DNA of 7,440 nt. Origin: Methanomassiliicoccus sp. UBA6. GTDB taxonomy: Archaea; Thermoplasmatota; Thermoplasmata; Methanomassiliicoccales; Methanomassiliicoccaceae. The translations under genes and the position numbers were made by a program. Where the stretch lies: contig DAVH01000064.1 of NCBI GenBank assembly GCA_002508545.1, positions 32,908-40,347 of the forward strand. Reading direction: 5' to 3'. Below, piece by piece: positions 6,516 through 7,440 of the stretch; the first letter of the stretch is position 1; each line of letters opens with the position of its first letter. Below the pieces are notes generated by a model. It made no database searches. It saw only the letters and a list, made by a program, of their open reading frames with translations, and had not been told where the DNA came from.

Positions 6516-6580
6516 TGGTCAAGCTTGGTCAACGGTGCCGGACAAAATCTGTCCTTCGTGGTTCAAATTCCTTCCCAGAT
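6516..6580 (+). pseudogene. Decayed tRNA-Leu
   Basis: The first 22 bases (6516-6537) match the D-arm region of the intact tRNA-Leu at 18 positions, with all four differences transitions, including AAGCTTGG and CAACGG. The 3' part (TCCTTCGTGGTTC then AAATTCCTTCCC) follows the variable arm, T-loop and part of the T-stem, but 8 bases are missing between two GGTTC copies, removing the 5' T-stem. The 5' acceptor strand is absent, the 3' acceptor reads CCCAGAT, and the anticodon loop is shortened. It cannot fold as a tRNA. The anticodon-arm sequence CCGGA differs from the CAG gene, so it may derive from another leucine isoacceptor. Confidence 0.7.
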
Positions 6581-6601
6581 ACTTCTCAACCTACCATTCC
6601 C

Positions 6602-7440
6602 TCAAATAGGCCCATGCTCGTTCGTCACGCATAATCCTTCAGCGATGCTGTCTACGAGCCTTTGGGCGTAAACGCCCTCCCGGTCCAAGCTTGGGTTGTA
6701 GATCGTTACAGTGAGCCCGACCGCTCGGCCCGTAGAAAGCAATATTCGGAGGATGTCAGAGAGCTCCTGATAGTTGAGACCGCCCGGTTGACGGTAGTCC
6801 ACCGCCGGCATGTCCTCGTCGCTCAGAACATCGGCGTCAAGATGGATCCAGAAGCCTGTCACGCCCTCCCGGAGCAGCTCCCCGACCGCGTTCATGGCCG
6901 CCGGCCCGATCCCCTCTGAGCGCGCCCGTTCCAAGCTGTAGGCCTTGATGCCCGTATCTCCGAAGCTCTGGCCGCCTTCCAGCGCCGCCTGGTCCGCGTC
7001 GCGGAACCCGAAGGCCACTATGTCCTTGTCGCGGACCAGGGGGCCTCGTCCATCGATATCCGCCAATATGGGCGGTCCCCTTCCTGACAAGAGAGCAAGC
7101 TCCATGGAGGCCACCTCGCCTCTTGGCTCGCTATCGGGCAGGTAGAAGTCGCCGTGGCCATCAAGGAAGAAAAGACCATAGGTCCCCAGCCGCCTCAAGG
7201 CGAGCGTGGTCCCCAGCAGGATGCTGCAGTCTCCTCCCAGCACGACCGGGAACGACCCCTGCTCGATAAGCGGCACAACCTTGCTCGCCAGTTCTATGGC
7301 GTACGAGCGGATCGACCCCGCATTGGCGATGCCCGTCTCAGGGTCACGCCGGCCGTCATAAGGGAGAGGTTCGACCTTGCCCGCGTAGGTGGCGTGCAAC
7401 CTGTCCACCATGCCTGCGGATATGAGCGCTCGAGACAGCT
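6602..7440 (-). CDS. Arginase/agmatinase superfamily hydrolase, GGDCS subgroup (5' end beyond window)
   Basis: The frame has no stop up to 7440 and continues upstream of the ATG at 7411 as LSRALISAG, which reads as ordinary domain sequence, so the true start is outside the window. Numbering from M at 7411, the ureohydrolase metal-site motifs are LGGDCS (58-63), LDGHGDFY (83-90) and HLDADVL (190-196), followed by AVDYRQPGGL (203-212) and VTIYNPSLD (235-243). Family members hydrolyse guanidino compounds to urea with a dinuclear Mn site. Here the histidine of the usual GGDHS is cysteine (C62), and DAHxD reads DGHGD (D84, H86, D88). From memory, the GGDCS/DGHADFY/DYRQPGGL combination defines a subgroup of uncharacterised arginase-family proteins, so the substrate should not be assumed to be arginine or agmatine. 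It is cytosolic by appearance and convergent with the nuclease gene. GC-rich codon use matches the ppk1 operon rather than the nuclease gene. Confidence 0.88.
   Translation of the reverse strand, partial: LSRALISAGMVDRLHATYAGKVEPLPYDGRRDPETGIANAGSIRSYAIELASKVVPLIEQGSFPVVLGGDCSILLGTTLALRRLGTYGLFFLDGHGDFYLPDSEPRGEVASMELALLSGRGPPILADIDGRGPLVRDKDIVAFGFRDADQAALEGGQSFGDTGIKAYSLERARSEGIGPAAMNAVGELLREGVTGFWIHLDADVLSDEDMPAVDYRQPGGLNYQELSDILRILLSTGRAVGLTVTIYNPSLDREGVYAQRLVDSIAEGLCVTNEHGPI

Overview
The window looks archaeal, most likely from a moderately GC-rich euryarchaeote. The tRNA gene has no encoded CCA and sits about 30 bases downstream of a TATA box. TATA-like boxes also precede the protein genes, and Shine-Dalgarno motifs such as GGTGAT match the archaeal 16S tail. 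A Thermoplasmatota or Methanomassiliicoccales-like host is possible, but this is a guess from style only, since no rRNA or methanogenesis gene is present.

Left third (1-3600, minus strand): a two-gene polyphosphate operon. The promoter-proximal gene is polyphosphate kinase 1 (ppk1, 3516 to 1384). Its stop codon lies inside the start region of the next gene (8-base overlap ATGGGTAG). That gene encodes a CHAD domain (a polyphosphate-binding helical domain) fused to a calcineurin-like metallophosphoesterase, and it runs off the left edge. Together they look like a make, bind and possibly cleave polyphosphate module.

Middle (3600-6600): a tRNA-Leu hot spot with accessory content. An intact tRNA-Leu(CAG) at 3666-3749 is followed, in the same orientation, by a 3'-end tRNA-Leu-like remnant (4470-4509) and a decayed tRNA-Leu lacking its 5' acceptor strand (6516-6580). 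Between the first two lies a minus-strand gene for a DUF1579-like protein. Between the last two lie about 350 bases of AT-rich non-coding DNA and a 541-residue protein: an N-terminal zinc ribbon, a Mrr-like PD-(D/E)xK nuclease domain, an unassigned middle region, and a C-terminal array of six CxxCx4CxxH/C modules repeating every 15 residues. That gene is visibly more AT-rich than the flanking genes, so the tRNA-bounded stretch looks like an acquired segment. No integrase or transposase is visible.

Right end (6602-7440, minus strand): an arginase/agmatinase-superfamily enzyme, convergent with the nuclease gene. It is open at its 5' end at the window edge and belongs to the subgroup with GGDCS in place of GGDHS.
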